DNA from: Sorex araneus
Lineage: Eukaryota > Chordata > Mammalia > Eulipotyphla > Soricidae
Direction of reading: 5' to 3'
DNA length: 64,000 bases
Assembly: GCF_027595985.1 (NCBI RefSeq)
Contig: NC_073304.1
Coordinates: 216,162,500 to 216,226,499 of the forward strand
The position numbers and the translations under genes are program-made. Shown in pieces: positions 63,469-64,000 of this stretch (positions within the stretch are counted from its first letter, which is position 1; each line of letters opens with the position of its first letter). Under the pieces are notes generated by a model. The model worked only from the letters and a program-made list of their open reading frames with translations, did not search any database and was not told the origin of the DNA.

Positions 63469-63511
<43 letters not shown>
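63469..63511. repeat. (CA)n microsatellite
   Basis: About 21 CA units, apparently grown from the A-rich tail of the preceding SINE. Confidence 0.97.
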
Positions 63512-63516
<5 letters not shown>

Positions 63517-63703
63517 ATGCTGATGACCTGGTCAGGCAAATCCTCATTATCCTCCTGCCAAGGAATATTCTTCACTATCCTGGTGCAGAGATTCAACCAG
63601 ATGGATTTTTAGGGTAAATATTACATTCCAGACCAGGCCTCAAGGCCTCACATGCAAGAGACCAACTGACCCATCCCCCACACCACCACCAGATACCATC
63701 TTC

Positions 63704-63966
63704 CTGTGTGTCTGTGTGTGTCTGTATGTGTATGCAGATATGCTGCATGTATGTATGTATCTATGTATCTCTGTGTGTCTGTATCTGTATGCATATGTGG
63801 TACACATATGTGTGTATCTTTGTATCTGTCTATATGTAGACACAGTGTATATGTAGACACATGCAATACAAAAACACACATACATGCATACACTGTATCT
63901 GTATCTATATGTGTGTGTGCATGTCTCTGTGTGTGTATGTGTGTCTGTGCGTGCTTGTATGGGTAT
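63704..63966. repeat. degenerate TG/TATG array
   Basis: GTGTGTCTGTATGTG-type sequence with TATGTATC and CACATA interruptions. Confidence 0.85.
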
Positions 63967-64000
63967 GTGGTGCTGGCAACTGCACCAGGCTCGCACACAA

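Larger units (their letters stand above)
62194..64000 (+). other. ARHGAP23: intron 17 of ARHGAP23, incomplete
   Basis: Contains SINEs and simple repeats. Single-copy-looking sequence remains at 62194-62375, 62960-63110 and 63510-63690. The next exon, expected to start with the DKYNDF-type RhoGAP sequence, is not reached. Confidence 0.8.

Overview
This is a stretch of mammalian nuclear DNA carrying the 5' two thirds of one gene, ARHGAP23 (Rho GTPase-activating protein 23), on the + strand. The rest is upstream sequence, introns and retrotransposons. Seventeen coding exons with GT-AG borders join into a continuous frame of 989 codons plus one base. The frame runs from the start codon at 11320 to the donor after 62193, inside the RhoGAP domain; the remaining RhoGAP and C-terminal exons lie beyond the window.

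The organism is most likely a shrew (Sorex or a close relative). The dominant repeat is a tRNA-derived SINE of about 170-180 bp with a tRNA-like A box, a B box GGTTCGATTCC and an A-rich tail after GTGTGACCCAAAAAGC. It matches my memory of the soricid SOR SINE; that match is recall, not a search. Older mammal-wide repeats (MIR, L2 and an L1 3' end) are also present, as expected for a placental mammal.

Layout. Bases 1-11319 are upstream sequence, with a strong CpG island at about 620-1260. A second CpG island (about 11030-11760) holds the first coding exon. Intron 1 is 24.9 kb (11377-36308) and contains many SINEs, an L1 fragment, a purine-rich GGA array (24.55-24.83 kb) and a third CpG island (33.1-33.9 kb). 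Exons 2-6 (36309-41436) encode the PDZ domain. Exon 7 (44558-45710, 1153 bp) encodes a long proline/serine/arginine-rich linker, continued by exons 8-10. Exons 11-12 (50028-50171 and 55184-55501) encode the PH domain. Exons 13-14 encode a basic serine-rich linker. Exons 15-17 (57862-62193) begin the RhoGAP domain and include its arginine finger.

Together the domains describe a scaffold-type GAP: PDZ for peptide binding, PH for membrane or small-GTPase recruitment, and RhoGAP for switching off Rho-family GTPases. I found no bacterial-type system, CRISPR array, virus or toxin. The most notable observations are a decayed duplicate of exon 14 in the next intron, SINEs inserted serially at one target site, a two-SINE unit bounded by a single target-site duplication, an upstream CpG-island exon whose phase would allow an alternative N-terminus, and CTCF-like sites in convergent orientation around the gene.
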